DNA of 64,000 nt from NCBI GenBank assembly GCA_037953745.1, contig JBAKBP010007968.1, positions 31,104 to 95,103 of the forward strand, written 5' to 3'. A program made the translations under genes and the position numbers. The notes under the pieces are model-generated. The model did no database searches and was not told the DNA's origin. It worked only from the letters and a program-made list of their open reading frames with translations. This document shows positions 21,028 to 31,283 of this stretch, piece after piece. This DNA comes from Lithodes maja (taxonomy: Eukaryota > Arthropoda > Malacostraca > Decapoda > Lithodidae). The number at the start of each line of letters is the position of its first letter. The stretch's first letter is position 1.

Positions 21028-21816
21028 TCACGAATTGAACCCCCCCGAATTTTCCAATTCCAGGGTCAAAATATTTATGGGTAAATCCTCTTTAAGGACA
21101 GGCACCGCACTGGACCCCTGAGACCTAACACAAACTCTGTCTGGGGTAGAGGTATGAAGAGAGGTACTAGGAACTTGTGAATGTAGGGAGGACTTTCTTT
21201 TATGTGAATCCTTTTTGGAGGATTTATGGCTACGATGTGATCGTGAACTATTCTTAGATTTCGAGGAATCATCGCCGTGACCACTGGTGGAACTTTCCGT
21301 CCTACTCTTCTTACTCGCCGGTGAAGAGGCAAGACTAGATGACTGTCGTCTGAGAGGTGACCTGGACCGAGATCTCGCCCGAGATGATGAGGCGGATGCC
21401 GGAGGTGTAGGCTCTCGTGGACGTTTGGGTGTAGCCGCAGAAGAAACAGAACCCTGACCAGTCTCCGCCGGTGTATGACTCGTGACTCTAGAGGAACGTT
21501 TAGGGGGAGGGTGTTCAAATAATAACTTATCCCAAAGAGGGACGTTATCACATTGAAGTGATTTATGAGCAACAATCGTAGTGTAGGCTGACATCTGTTG
21601 CCTTACTTCTCGTAACGCTACTGCTGCGGTCTTATCATTATCGCAAAGGACTTTTATAGCTAATTGGGAGCAAAAAGAACAATTACGCATAACCCAGAGA
21701 CCCCTTGAACGGTCTAGACATTTAACACACCTTATGCAAAGGGTGTGCGCAAAAATAGGGATACCAGCACAAGCAGGGGTAGTGCATAAAGCAAAGACTG
21801 GGGCCACGGTAGCCAT
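21028..21816 (-). CDS. DIRS Gag, N-terminal part with Cys cluster and RS domain
   Basis: The 262-residue frame starts MATVAPVF at the first ATG of the transcript-side region. It has a Cys/His cluster in the first 50 residues (CTTPAC, CIRCVKC, CSFC), which looks metal-binding. Next comes a basic, Ser/Arg-rich stretch (SRARSRSRSPLRR, SHRSHKSSKK) like that of splicing-factor RS domains. It stops 4 bases before the next Gag frame. Together they would give about 870 residues, larger than many DIRS Gags. Either a one-base homopolymer change (mutation or assembly error) or programmed slippage separates them. Confidence 0.75.
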   Translation of the reverse strand: MATVAPVFALCTTPACAGIPIFAHTLCIRCVKCLDRSRGLWVMRNCSFCSQLAIKVLCDNDKTAAVALREVRQQMSAYTTIVAHKSLQCDNVPLWDKLLFEHPPPKRSSRVTSHTPAETGQGSVSSAATPKRPREPTPPASASSSRARSRSRSPLRRQSSSLASSPASKKSRTESSTSGHGDDSSKSKNSSRSHRSHKSSKKDSHKRKSSLHSQVPSTSLHTSTPDRVCVRSQGSSAVPVLKEDLPINILTLELENSGGFNS

Positions 21817-23587
21817 GACAGAGACTGGTGTGGAAACTACCGCCGGGTCTGTATTGGTCCGCCGGAGCCCAGCTCTGGAAAAAAAGAAAATTTCCAGAAA
21901 TTAATGCTCATAAGGTTAATCCAACATGTTCGCACACAAGTGTTAATAGCCCACCGGATAACGAGATGTGATGACACAACGAACACAGCTCGCTACGCGG
22001 TGGGGTTTCAGAATATCTAAACAAATCTTTTGAAGAAAGTGAAGAATACCCTCTGACATAATATCGATCCAGCATGGCGATTATAGTCTTTCTGGTGGTG
22101 ACTGTCTCAAGATTCAATAATGGAACAAAAACAACCCCCCATAAAGACGCCGGCCCTTGAAATATTTTGTGTATAATAACACAGGGCAGGCTGACACGAG
22201 ATCTGATTTTTAACGAATTGTCACAAAAAGATCGCCGTAAAATTGAAGGCGGCGATACCTAAATGTATCACTGAATTAAGTAGTTAAATCGAAAATGAAT
22301 TTGAAAATTCCTTATTTCCTCCAAATAGGAGCACCCGCCGGGTGTGAAAAAACGATTTTAACCCCAATTGAACCTTCAATTGCCGTAAAAATAAAGGCGG
22401 CGATACAAACAGTATTGCTTAAAAATGGAATGGTTAATTCACTGAATGACTTAATAGATTATTCCACCCTTCCAAGGTACACCCGCCGGGTGAGATGTCA
22501 AACGTTAACCCCATAAGTTCCTGTCCCCACTTCTTTGTAAAAGATCGCCGGGTAGGAAAGCCCTTAACAACAGCTAGGTTTTTCATGTGGTTTTTTGTAA
22601 AACCTGGTAGAAAAACTACATAACGTATGTTCGCAAGAACAAAGTTTTATAGATGGGAACAGCCAGTCCGCCGGGAATCAAAATGGGCCTGAAACCAGGT
22701 ACCAACAGAGACGCAGTCCTGGAGAGCCACAGACACCTTATCGCCGGGGACACAAACCTGTGTTAAAAACCATGTGTGGCCTAACACGGCTCTCGGCCGG
22801 GTTTTATCATGGTGAAACCGAGAAAAAACCCGCCGGAAGGACACCCACCCTGATCAGACACCATCTGAACGTACACTGTACACGAAGGAAGCCACGCACG
22901 ACTAACCTAAGATTACATAATAATCCGTGGAATTAGCCAATACACAACTAAACCAGGAAACAAACATAGTCCGAGGAATTAGCCAATACACAACTAAAAC
23001 CCGGATACACATGGCACAGTAGGGTATATTTATACATAATAAACAATAACACTTGTACATGTGGCAAAACTACGAGCGGCTGGCTAGGCCTAAGTAGACG
23101 GAATAGGAAAAGTTGAAATATACACAAAACACTGGGAATATCACAACAGGAACCATCGCCAACACACCACTGTAGAAAAACTTCCGACAAAGGGAAGACT
23201 GACTCGGAACCCAGAAAAAACTTCACTAAGTGAAGAAAATAACGCAGGGAACGTCAGAAGCAAAGCTTACCTCATCAGAAAGATAAAAGGCAGCAATAAT
23301 TAACGCGTAATGAAAGCCGCCTGCACCACAAGCTAACTAACTGTGAAAAAGTTCACATGTCCACAACAGGACCACGAGGGTACGTCCGAAATAGACGCCC
23401 CAAACACACGACTCCAAATACACTGCACTGCGGGCAACCAGCCCAGGACACTCCTGCTACGCATATCCTAACCTTACTCGATACATCCCGGAGTAAACAA
23501 ATGAGAAAAAACTCACTAGGGACGCAACAAATGCGGAACCAGCGGAGCGTGGGGAGACACGTCCGGGCAGGCTGAGCGCAGAGCAGA
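21817..23587 (-). other. DIRS 5' untranslated region with CGCCGG repeats
   Basis: No convincing coding frame. Between about 22220 and 22850 the hexamer CGCCGG (often ACCCGCCGGGT) recurs at intervals. A ~147-bp imperfect tandem unit (22228-22370 and 22376-22515) contains a self-complementary TCGCCGT...GGCGGCGA block. A second tandem (GAATTAGCCAATACACAACT at about 22931 and 22976) lies further left in the transcript. This may be the promoter or packaging region; role inferred. Confidence 0.6.
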
Positions 23588-23897
23588 GAAGGAGGAATGA
23601 CGCCTGAATCAGCGTCTGGTCAGAGATCCACACAAGTACATCCACGATATGATGGAAAGCTTATTAGATAGTTATTCTTATTTTCTTTTTGTTTTTATTT
23701 TTTACGAAGTTTTTTCGTAGTGAGAACCCAATTCATAATGACTGAAGCCATGAGTGAGGTCGCGTGCGCTCATGATGAAGGCTCCTCAGTTTTTAAATGC
23801 TCTGCGCGGTAGATTCAAACTACGGCGGATTAGTGTTTGAAGAGGATGCCTTATGTAATAGGCATGTTCGTCAATGATGGAGGGGCCACTAATAAAT
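23588..23897 (-). repeat. DIRS right inverted terminal repeat
   Basis: Reverse complement of 15276-15583. It is the 5' end of the element in coding orientation and so should hold the promoter. The outer end is CTAATAAAT at 23889-23897, followed by Gypsy-A LTR sequence. Confidence 0.92.
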
Positions 23898-24785
23898 ATC
23901 TAGTTACTACAGAAGAAAGGAACAGCTGAGCAAGGGGGGGTATGTGGGTTACATAATTAATTATAGGGGTGACATAATCATGATCGGGCTCGTTGTGAAC
24001 TGGAAATCGAAGGTGTTTTGAGCTCGCCTTCGCACCTACACAAATGAAAGTACTATAACCCACAAGGTGGTTATCTCATGAAATACATACTTAGTTGGTA
24101 CATCAAGAATGTCTAGGAGGAAAATCATGTGATTTGTATTTTTAGAAGACTGGGTTTTTAATAGGCGTGTAACATGCGGAGTTAAGTGGAAAAGAGAAAC
24201 ATCGTGGATAACAGATAGTTACCCTAAGGAGTAAATACATGCATAAACGATGGCATTATAGACGTCGTCCTAATAAGATGATGAAACCGGGTTGGTATGC
24301 ACGTGGCACAATACGACACAAGGACAGTGCCGCTATGTCGCATCAATGCAGGTGGCATACTCCGGTTAATATTATATATACACTTAGTTACTAAGAACAA
24401 GGCAAGGGGGGGGGGGGGGGCAACTCAGCACGGGGGCACTTATCTATACTTAGTTACTACAACAGAAAAAGGACAGCTGAGCATGGGTTTGGTATGTGAG
24501 TGTTGTGAAATGTTAAAAAGGTTGGGGATCCACCATTTTTGGCCTACGTGCCTTTGGGCCTTTTTCTTTCCGGCCGTGTTGGGGTCGGTCCCCTGGTCCA
24601 GTCGTGCGCTCCTCTGTTGACTGACAGGGTTGGCGGCTTCCTTTGATCTTGCGGGAGCATCCCACTTTCCCTTCTTGCTGTTGGGTCCTTTCGTCCCGGT
24701 TGGTTTTTGCTCTGGTTCTTGCGGAATTACCACTGGGTTGTTGGTTGGGAGGTTGGTGGGGGAATTCCCTTTTTGGGGTATTTTA
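23898..24785 (-). repeat. Gypsy-A 3' LTR, truncated
   Basis: Matches 52560-53434 of the 5' LTR. It starts (minus strand) with TAAAATACCCC directly after a polypurine tract. Contains a G-run at about 24404-24420. Left part missing at the junction with the DIRS element. Confidence 0.8.
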
Positions 24786-25027
24786 CTTCCCTCCCCTTCG
24801 TCGTAGGCTCGTCCTCGAGCCTCAAGGGTGAAGAAAAGAGAGGCTCCTTGGTGGTGGATCATGGGTAGTGTATGGAGGAGTCCCCACCAATTGATGGAAC
24901 GGGTCTCTGGGGTCTTGTGGGGGTCGATGGTGACCTGAAGGAAAGTTGTCGTGGTGTTGATTAGGGCTGCTGTGAACGCTTCGTGGTGGGTTTGCACGCG
25001 GACCATTTGTCCTGAGTCCGTGTACAT
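24440..25027 (-). CDS. Open frame crossing from Gypsy-A tail into its LTR
   Basis: The frame starts in the element's internal 3' region (MYTDSGQMVRV, INWWGLLHTLP), runs through the polypurine tract and continues ~110 codons into the LTR (VVIPQEPEQKPTGTKGP, DAPARSKEAANPV). The LTR part is also open at 53173-53434 in the other LTR copy, with one frame difference near the end. No similarity recognised and no signal peptide or membrane segment is clear. It may be the C-terminal part of a degenerate accessory ORF after pol, or chance. Translation is unproven. Confidence 0.4.
   Translation of the reverse strand: MYTDSGQMVRVQTHHEAFTAALINTTTTFLQVTIDPHKTPETRSINWWGLLHTLPMIHHQGASLFFTLEARGRAYDEGEGSKIPQKGNSPTNLPTNNPVVIPQEPEQKPTGTKGPNSKKGKWDAPARSKEAANPVSQQRSARLDQGTDPNTAGKKKAQRHVGQKWWIPNLFNISQHSHTKPMLSCPFSVVVTKYR
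24786..24799 (-). other. Gypsy-A polypurine tract
   Basis: On the minus strand GAAGGGGAGGGAAG lies immediately before the LTR start, the expected primer site for plus-strand DNA synthesis. Confidence 0.7.
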
Positions 25028-25038
25028 TCTGACTCGCT

Positions 25039-25830
25039 TTATGAAGGAGTCGTGGACATCTTGGTGGCTGTTTGGTCAGGTATAGTGGCGGAGGTCTTGG
25101 CTGAGTGTTGTGTCTGTGGGGGTGGTGGGGGAAAAATCGGGGCGATTCTTAATATGGGCGTGTGTGTTGTGTGGATTGTGGGGGATGTTGTGGTTTTTAC
25201 TGTTTTAATCACGCGGATAGGAGAAAACCGGACAGGTTTAGTGATTAAACGTCCTGAGGCTGTCCGTATGGGGGGGCGGTATTTTATTTCGGGGCTTGAA
25301 TCACTGGATGATGTTCTGTATCGGGGTGGTATTGGGGTGGGGTTGAGAGGAGGTGAGGTGGGGGGGGTGTTGGTTGCCGTATTCGTTGTAGATGAGGTAG
25401 GTGTGCTGTGGTGTTTGCTCGTGGAGGGGGGAATGGTGGAAGGAAAGGGGCCAGTTGCGGGGGGAGCAAGCCGAATTGGTAGGGAAAATGGAGTCAAGTG
25501 GGTGGTCATTGTGGAGGAGCGGGTTTTTTGTTGTTGATGCCGGTTGTTGGATTTCTGAGGGCGTAATCATGATCTAAGATGTTGGGGGGGGTTTGGTGGG
25601 TCGGGTATAAAGGACAGGGGGGAGGTGGTTTCGGAGGAGTTCGGGTGGAGACTGGGGGTGGAGTTAGGGGGGGATGGGGTTTGTGAGGAAACCAGAGGTT
25701 GTTGGAGGGAAGGGTTGGGGTTCTCTTTCTTTTGAGATGGGCGAGGGCCAGGTGGGGGTTTTCGGTTTAAGGTAGAAGGTGAGGGTGAGGAGGAGTGGGG
25801 TGATAGGGGGACTGGTTTTCGCAAGCGTTT
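25039..25830 (-). other. Gypsy-A post-integrase region, Pro/Thr-rich
   Basis: Overlapping open frames on the minus strand are dominated by Pro, Thr and Ser, reflecting C-rich sequence. The frame at 25039-25509 contains the less simple segment RPPIRTASGRLITKPVRFSP. I recognise no chromodomain or envelope. Possibly the C-terminal extension of the integrase or a decayed extra ORF. Confidence 0.4.
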
Positions 25831-25832
25831 GG

Positions 25833-26673
25833 TTAGATGTGGTTTTGTAGGGTGAGTTTTGGAGGACACACGTGGACGTAGTTTGTAACAGTGGGTGATT
25901 TGTGAGTGTTTGGGAGGTATGTTTTTTGTTTGTTGGAATTTGTTGTCCGAGGTGGAAGATACAGGTACGGTAGGGGGGGGGGGGGGGGTGTTACTTCTGG
26001 GGACAGTGCGGAGGGGGAAGGAGTTCGGGGGGTGTGTTGGTGAAAAGCGGGGAGAGGTGGGGTAGGAGGTTTTTGTTTTGTTGGAATGTCAGGTGGGGCT
26101 GCAGGTCTGGACAAAATAGGTGGTTGAGTGCAGGGGATGGTTAGCTCGGAGTCGGGGGTGGTAGGGGGAATACTATCTTCGTTAGTTAGGGGTTTGAAGA
26201 TTCTAACAAATTTATTTCTGTAGGTGCGTGTCTCGCCGTAATAATTAATGGTGGTTTGGTAGGCATTTGGGATCTGGATGACGGTATAAGGTCCGACATA
26301 TCTCGGGCCTAATTTGTTGATGACCGGAAGCTTGGCCACCATTACGGTATCGTGAATGGCGAAGGGGTTTTGGTCAAGGGTGTTGTCGTTTTTAGTGTTT
26401 TGGCAGTTTTGGGCGGTGCGCAGGGTGTTCTGTAGTTGTTGCAAAGGGTCAGTTTGGAGTGGTGTGGTGGAGGGTTGGGCATGGTGATAGAATGGCAATA
26501 AGAGGGGGGCCACTCCGTACACGCGTTCGTGGGGGGAAATTCCGTCTTCTTTGGGGGCAGGTATTCATACCCCACTGAATCATTTTTAATTGTGATGGCC
26601 AGTCGGAGGTGTTCAAGGCAATCATACGGGTACGTAATTGGTTGTTAATCGTACGGTGACTGCGTTCGCACAC
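25833..26673 (-). pseudogene. Gypsy-A integrase C-terminal region
   Basis: Two frames (26449-26673 and 25833-26522) hold the end of the integrase. The first has CERSHRTINNQLRTRM, which includes the third catalytic acidic residue (Glu), and WPSQLKMIQWGMN. The second has KLPVINKLGPRYVGPYTVIQIPN, the SH3-like C-terminal fold typical of Gypsy integrases, then a Pro-rich tail. A frame change lies near 26520. A G-run at about 25975-25989 sits in the tail. Confidence 0.82.
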
Positions 26674-27659
26674 GGCGTTGCCTTGCGGTCAGTAAGGGGA
26701 GGAGTGTTTGATCTTTAGTCCGCATTGCTTTGCGAATTGTTGCCAGACTTGGCCACTAAATTCTGGGGCGTTGTCGGATAAGATAGCAATAGGTAGGCCG
26801 AAAATGGGAAAAACTTCAGTGGCGAGGAGGGTAGCAATGGTGGTGGCCGTGTGATCTTTGGCGGGGCAAGCTATTAGGAATTTGGAATAAATGTCAACAA
26901 ACGTGACAATATAGCGGTTGCTGGCATGAGCAGGGAAAGGGCCCATCACATCAAGGGAAAGGATTTGGAATGGTTTTTGAGCGGAAATGGTACCAGCTGG
27001 CCCTGCTGTACGGCATCGGTCCTTTCCCAACGCACAGGGTTTGCACGCGTCGGTCACTTGCTTGGCGATTCCGGATGGGTTTGGTGTCCAATATTGGTCC
27101 TGAAAGATCTTGAGCATCTTCTTTTGACCGAGGTGAATTCCGTTCCCTTCATGGATTGCAATCATGTAGGTTTGGGCGAGGGTGGGGTCAATGACTATGT
27201 GACCGGATTCTGTGGCGAGTTGATATCCCCAACGTGTCAACTTTGAGAATATAGGCTTGGGTATCCAAAGGGGCTTGATTATGCTTTTCCAAGATTGTAG
27301 GAGCGAGACAGTGGGTTTGGGTAAGTCCTGCACTACAGAAGTGTAGGAAAAATCTGTTTGTCGTAAGGCGGCCAGGTTGGTGGGGGGGCTTTCTGGTACA
27401 GGGAGACGGGAGAGGGCGTCAGCATTGGTGTGGAGTTTGCCTGGTCGATACTGTATCGTGAAGTCGTACTCTTCGAGTGTTTCTCTCCATCGTACTAGTA
27501 AGGCTGAATTGGTTTCGCATTTCCGTAGCCATTGCAAAGATTGGTGGTCGGTAATGATGTCCAGTTTTGCTCCTAGTACGAAAGACCGGAAGTGGTTGAG
27601 GGCCCAAATGACTCATAGGCATTCCCGTTTGGTGGCAGCATAATTTTGTTGAGCTAGAT
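26674..27659 (-). pseudogene. Gypsy-A RNase H end and integrase core
   Basis: The segment starts with decayed RNase H sequence; an in-frame TGA lies at about 27612 in an ECL-VIWALNHF context. The open frame at 27537-26689 follows with WRETLEEYDFTIQYRPGKLHTNADALSRLP. The integrase zinc-binding domain has HEGNGIHLGQKK and CKPCALGK. The core has SLDVMGPFPAHASNRYIVTFVDIYSKF (first Asp) and LSDNAPEFSGQ (second Asp). A TGA at 26689-26691 ends the frame right after HSSPY, and the same frame continues into the Glu-containing segment. Integrase would insert the DNA copy; this one is broken. Confidence 0.85.
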
Positions 27660-29003
27660 TTAAAGTAGAGCTAGCATAGGCAATGACGTGCTCCCGTCCT
27701 TCTTGGACTTGGGCGAGAACGGCTCCAATGGCGTATAATGACACGTCGGTGTAGAGACGAAAAGGTTGCTGATAGTCGGGAAATGATACAGTAGGGCCTG
27801 CACTAGCTTTTCTTTCAGCTTCTCGAATGCTGCGTTTCTCTCAGATGTCCAAGAAAATACTGTGTCCTTATGGGTAAGTTGATGTAGTGGGCGGGCTATG
27901 TCTGCGAAGTGGGGGACGAAACGTCTGTAGTAGGTGGCTAACCCAAGAAATGAGCGGACTCCTTTGACTGTGGTGGGGGGTTGTTGGTTATGGATGGCAG
28001 ATAGCTTCCGGGGGTCGGGGGAAATCCCTTGCTCGGATATTACGTGACCCAAAAAATCAACCTTGTTCCTTGCTACTTCGCATTTTGAGGGTTTGAGTTT
28101 TAATCCGGCTTCTCTTATTCGTTGGAGTACTTGTTTCAATCGGCGTAGGTGTTCCTTCCAGGTACCAGAGTAAACTATTACATCGTCTAAATAGGCGAGG
28201 CAGGTTTCCCAAGTTAGTCCTTTGAGTACTGATTCCATCAGGCGGGAGAAGGTGGCAGGGCCGTTGCAGAGGCCAAATGGTAGTACATTGAATTCGTACA
28301 AGTGACCGCCGCTGGTGGAGAATGCTGTCTTCTGCTGATCTTCTGGTGTTATTGGAACTTGCCAGTACCCGGCTTGAAGATCCAACGTGGTGAACCATTT
28401 GGAGCCGTGGAGTGAGTCGAGGGAGTCGTTGATACGTGGAAGGGGGGTGGCGTCTTTGATCGTTGCATCGTTTAATCGCCGATAGTCCACGCAGAATCGA
28501 GTGGACCCATCTTTCTTCTTCACCAGCACCACTGGGGAAGACCAAGGGCTAATGGAGGGAATAGCAATGCCTGCATCCAACATCTCTTGCACTTGTTGTT
28601 CTTCTTCTTGCCGCTGGAGGGGGTTCTTCCTGCGGGAGGGCTGCCGCAAAGGTGGTCCGGTGGTGTTGATGGCGTGTTGTTCTAGGTTGGTCTGTCCTAT
28701 TTCGGTGGGGATTTGAGCAAAAACGTCGCTAAACTCCAGCAGTAGGGAATACATGTTTTGTTTTTGTTGGTCCGAAAGGGACTCGGGAAGGGAGGGTAAC
28801 TTCAAACTATTGGGGGCGGTGGTGGGGGTTACGGTTAGGTCATCAAACGTCTCCAGGTCCCCGATAATGAGGCCCTTGGGTAAAGTGAGTACTTCTTCGG
28901 AGATATTGGCTATTAATATGTTGTTGGTTTGGGAGGAAATGATTGCGGGCTGGATGAGGCAGCGGTCCTGAGGGGTTGACACGTTAGTGGGGGTCAAGAT
29001 CAT
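27660..29003 (-). pseudogene. Gypsy-A reverse transcriptase
   Basis: This 447-codon frame contains a complete RT: VLVKKKDGSTRFCVDYRRLN, TTLDLQAGYWQVPI (first Asp), LPFGLCNGPATFSRLM, the catalytic AYLDDVIVYSG (about residue 270), FLGHVIS and the connection LGLATYYRRFVPHF. The start of RNase H follows, but the frame is lost at about 27790 before its first Asp region. The upstream part (first 80 residues) is the linker from protease. Catalytic residues are present; the domain is disabled only by the downstream frameshift and other lesions of the element. Confidence 0.9.
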
Positions 29004-29193
29004 AGAGGTTTGAGGAATGGGGCGAAGGTTAACCCATTTCTGATGGTGGGGGGGAATATGGCATTTGTCTTGGATGATGGCGGGGCTGATAATGATGGGA
29101 TTGCAGTTTAGGGGGGGGGGGGGGGTCCTGGCCTGTGGTTTGTATTAGTGTGTGTGGGTATGTTCGTTTTCTGTGTGTCAGGGTGGGGCATAG
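29004..29193 (-). other. Gypsy-A linker left of the Gypsy-B1 insertion
   Basis: Short low-complexity coding-like sequence between the RT frame and the Gypsy-B1 LTR, with a G-run at about 29110-29126. The final four bases, ATAG (29190-29193), are one copy of the Gypsy-B1 target duplication. Confidence 0.6.
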
Positions 29194-31001
29194 TGTTACG
29201 GCTGGATCGGCAATACATATTCGGGATTCTTGATCGTAGGACAGAAATGGCTTATGTGACAACGACACGCTCGATTCCAGTCCCAAATACTATATGCTCC
29301 AGACAACAAAAGCACCAACGCCCTACAGAGTTATTGTCTATGGTAACGAGGTACCTTAACTCGGCGAAAGTGTACAACAGGGGTAGGCTATGAGGCTAAA
29401 CTCCCTCAGACATTTATAGGTTACGTTATTACTAAAGAAATGCAATACTCAAGAAACTACGTTAATATTAAGCCTCTAATAATGTAGAATAGAAGCAGGC
29501 TAAAGATATGACAGTGAAATGCTAAATGACAAATGTACACGCCTACTTGAAAGCGCGTGCACTAGAATAACTGTCCCCTACTAACATGCACTAGCATGTA
29601 GCATACAAGATGTTCATGATCCAGTAGATACCTAATAATACACATGGAAGGAACATAAATAGTAGTCACTTATTGTAATAATGAATCTATACTTGGAATA
29701 ACTAAAAGGTTGCAGGCAACAGTACTGCGCCGGTAGCCTACTACCGCATAGGCTACTTCGCTTCTCTCACTCTGTCTCCCCTCTGAGTCTGTATGCGCCC
29801 TACGCAACAGAACTCCGGACACAGCAGCAAAACGACAGTGCAGTTAATTGATACATGAAAGTATTAATAGTGTTGTCTTGTGTGTGAGTAATGTGTACTG
29901 TAAAGTGTTACATACATAAACTTAAAGAGAGCTGCAATGCATAGTAAAATAAAGATATAACCCACTCATCATCCCCATGTGTTCTAGCTAGCAGGCCAAG
30001 TCACAGGAACAACGAGTCCCAGCACCGAAAGCGAGAACCCAGGAAAAGACTGTAGAGAACACAAGGACAGATAAATTACGTTACTCTACTATACCGGCAC
30101 TATGAGCGAGCTGTAGTCTCTGGTACTGCACTCGCTCCTGGCTCGGTAGGCAAATCAAGGCTAAGTCCTCGCCCCTCTACAGACAACTCCTGGGCATGGT
30201 CGGGCTCTTACACATGGCACTAGTCTAGTCACAAATTGGATGATGAGCTGGGCATATAACTCGTGAACATGTAGAACGTTCACCAACTATCCTCATCAAG
30301 AAGATCGCTGTTCACATTAACCCCTTAAATCTAATACATGTAAATATATGCTTGTCCTAAGAGTAATACGAGAGGTGAGTGCTGAAACTCCTTTAGGACC
30401 TCAAGGGAAGGGTATGCATTTAAATAGAGAGAAGAATGAAATGAGAGTAATGTCGTCAGAGAGAAAGAGTGCAACCGTGAGAAATTGGGAGAGAGGGCAA
30501 GGGATGTTAGAATCTCAAAGGTTCTAGGCAACCTGGTCATAGAGCACACAGCGAGCCTCCAGGCAATGTGCTGTACGACAACATGGGCAGCCCAGACAGC
30601 ATAGGCAGGCGGCAATGTACTACCAACCCTGTCGCACCTAGCTATAAGCGCAGGGCTGCCAACCGGTCCATACGTCTGGCAACCACCCCCCCGGCAGCGT
30701 GGCGCACCGCTACCCTCTCGCTCTGAAGTCTAACTCACTCTCTCTCTCTGAATTCCCACTGTCTTATCTATCAACTTCTCTATTGATACTACATATTAAA
30801 TGGAAGGTCTCGACATGGCTTAAAACAAAACCCACCACTGGTTAGCAAATGACGAGACCTTTGCAGAGATACAAAGAACATAGTTATACGTTGTCACACT
30901 CAATATAAGCAGCCAGCATGGTACAACGTGGTACCGTGGTGGTACAGTGGAGTACCAAGGAGTACAATCAGGTTACGTTGCCACGCACTGGGTGCGTCAC
31001 A
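29194..31001 (-). repeat. Gypsy-B1 3' LTR
   Basis: 1808 bp; on the minus strand begins TGTGACGCACCC and ends CCGTAACA. Includes a short CT microsatellite near 30740. No gene inside. Confidence 0.95.
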
Positions 31002-31012
31002 GCCCCCCCAAG
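31002..31012 (-). other. Gypsy-B1 polypurine tract
   Basis: CTTGGGGGGGC on the minus strand directly before the 3' LTR. The same tract lies at 49738-49748 in Gypsy-B2. Confidence 0.7.
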
Positions 31013-31283
31013 ACTTTAGATAATCGACCTTAGAAGCATTATCAAAATCTGACAGGCAACCAACCGACCTGCTACCCTTAGCTGCCACTAATTGCAAAAG
31101 GTGCACAACAACTGAAGTGTGAATTATACATAAAACACAATATCGCATGCATCATGCTACAACAATAAAGACTTACAAAACCAAAAAAAAAATTTCTCGT
31201 TTATTTTATTGTTTTTATAATCTTTTTGGACGGCGTTATGATAGCCTAATTTTACTCCTGCTCAACCCACACACCGTGCACGA
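31013..31283 (-). other. Gypsy-B1 3' untranslated internal region
   Basis: AT-rich sequence between the pol stop codon and the polypurine tract. No further gene (no envelope) is seen. Confidence 0.7.

Larger units (their letters stand above)
15232..23897 (-). mobile_element. Complete DIRS-type tyrosine-recombinase retrotransposon
   Basis: About 8.67 kb. It has inverted terminal repeats (15276-15583 and 23588-23897), a 44-base left extension, an internal complementary region (15657-15763), and minus-strand genes in the order Gag, RT/RNase H/methyltransferase-like, overlapping tyrosine recombinase. DIRS elements replicate through a circular DNA that the recombinase inserts without a staggered cut, so no target duplication is expected; only an AT is shared at the ends. 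The left flank is piggyBac 3' sequence and the right flank the Gypsy-A LTR. DIRS1-like elements are known to be frequent in decapod crustaceans, among other animals. Confidence 0.95.

Noticed and set aside
25052..25537. 161-codon plus-strand frame with Gly/Val-rich sequence
   Set aside because: Antisense to the C-rich Gypsy-A tail; composition explains its openness.
30331..30615. 94-codon frame starting MPPAYAVWAAH, repeated at 37762-38046, 42661-42864 and 50145-50348
   Set aside because: Lies inside all four Gypsy-B LTRs, is shorter in B2, and shows no domain; repetition comes from the LTRs, not from coding conservation.
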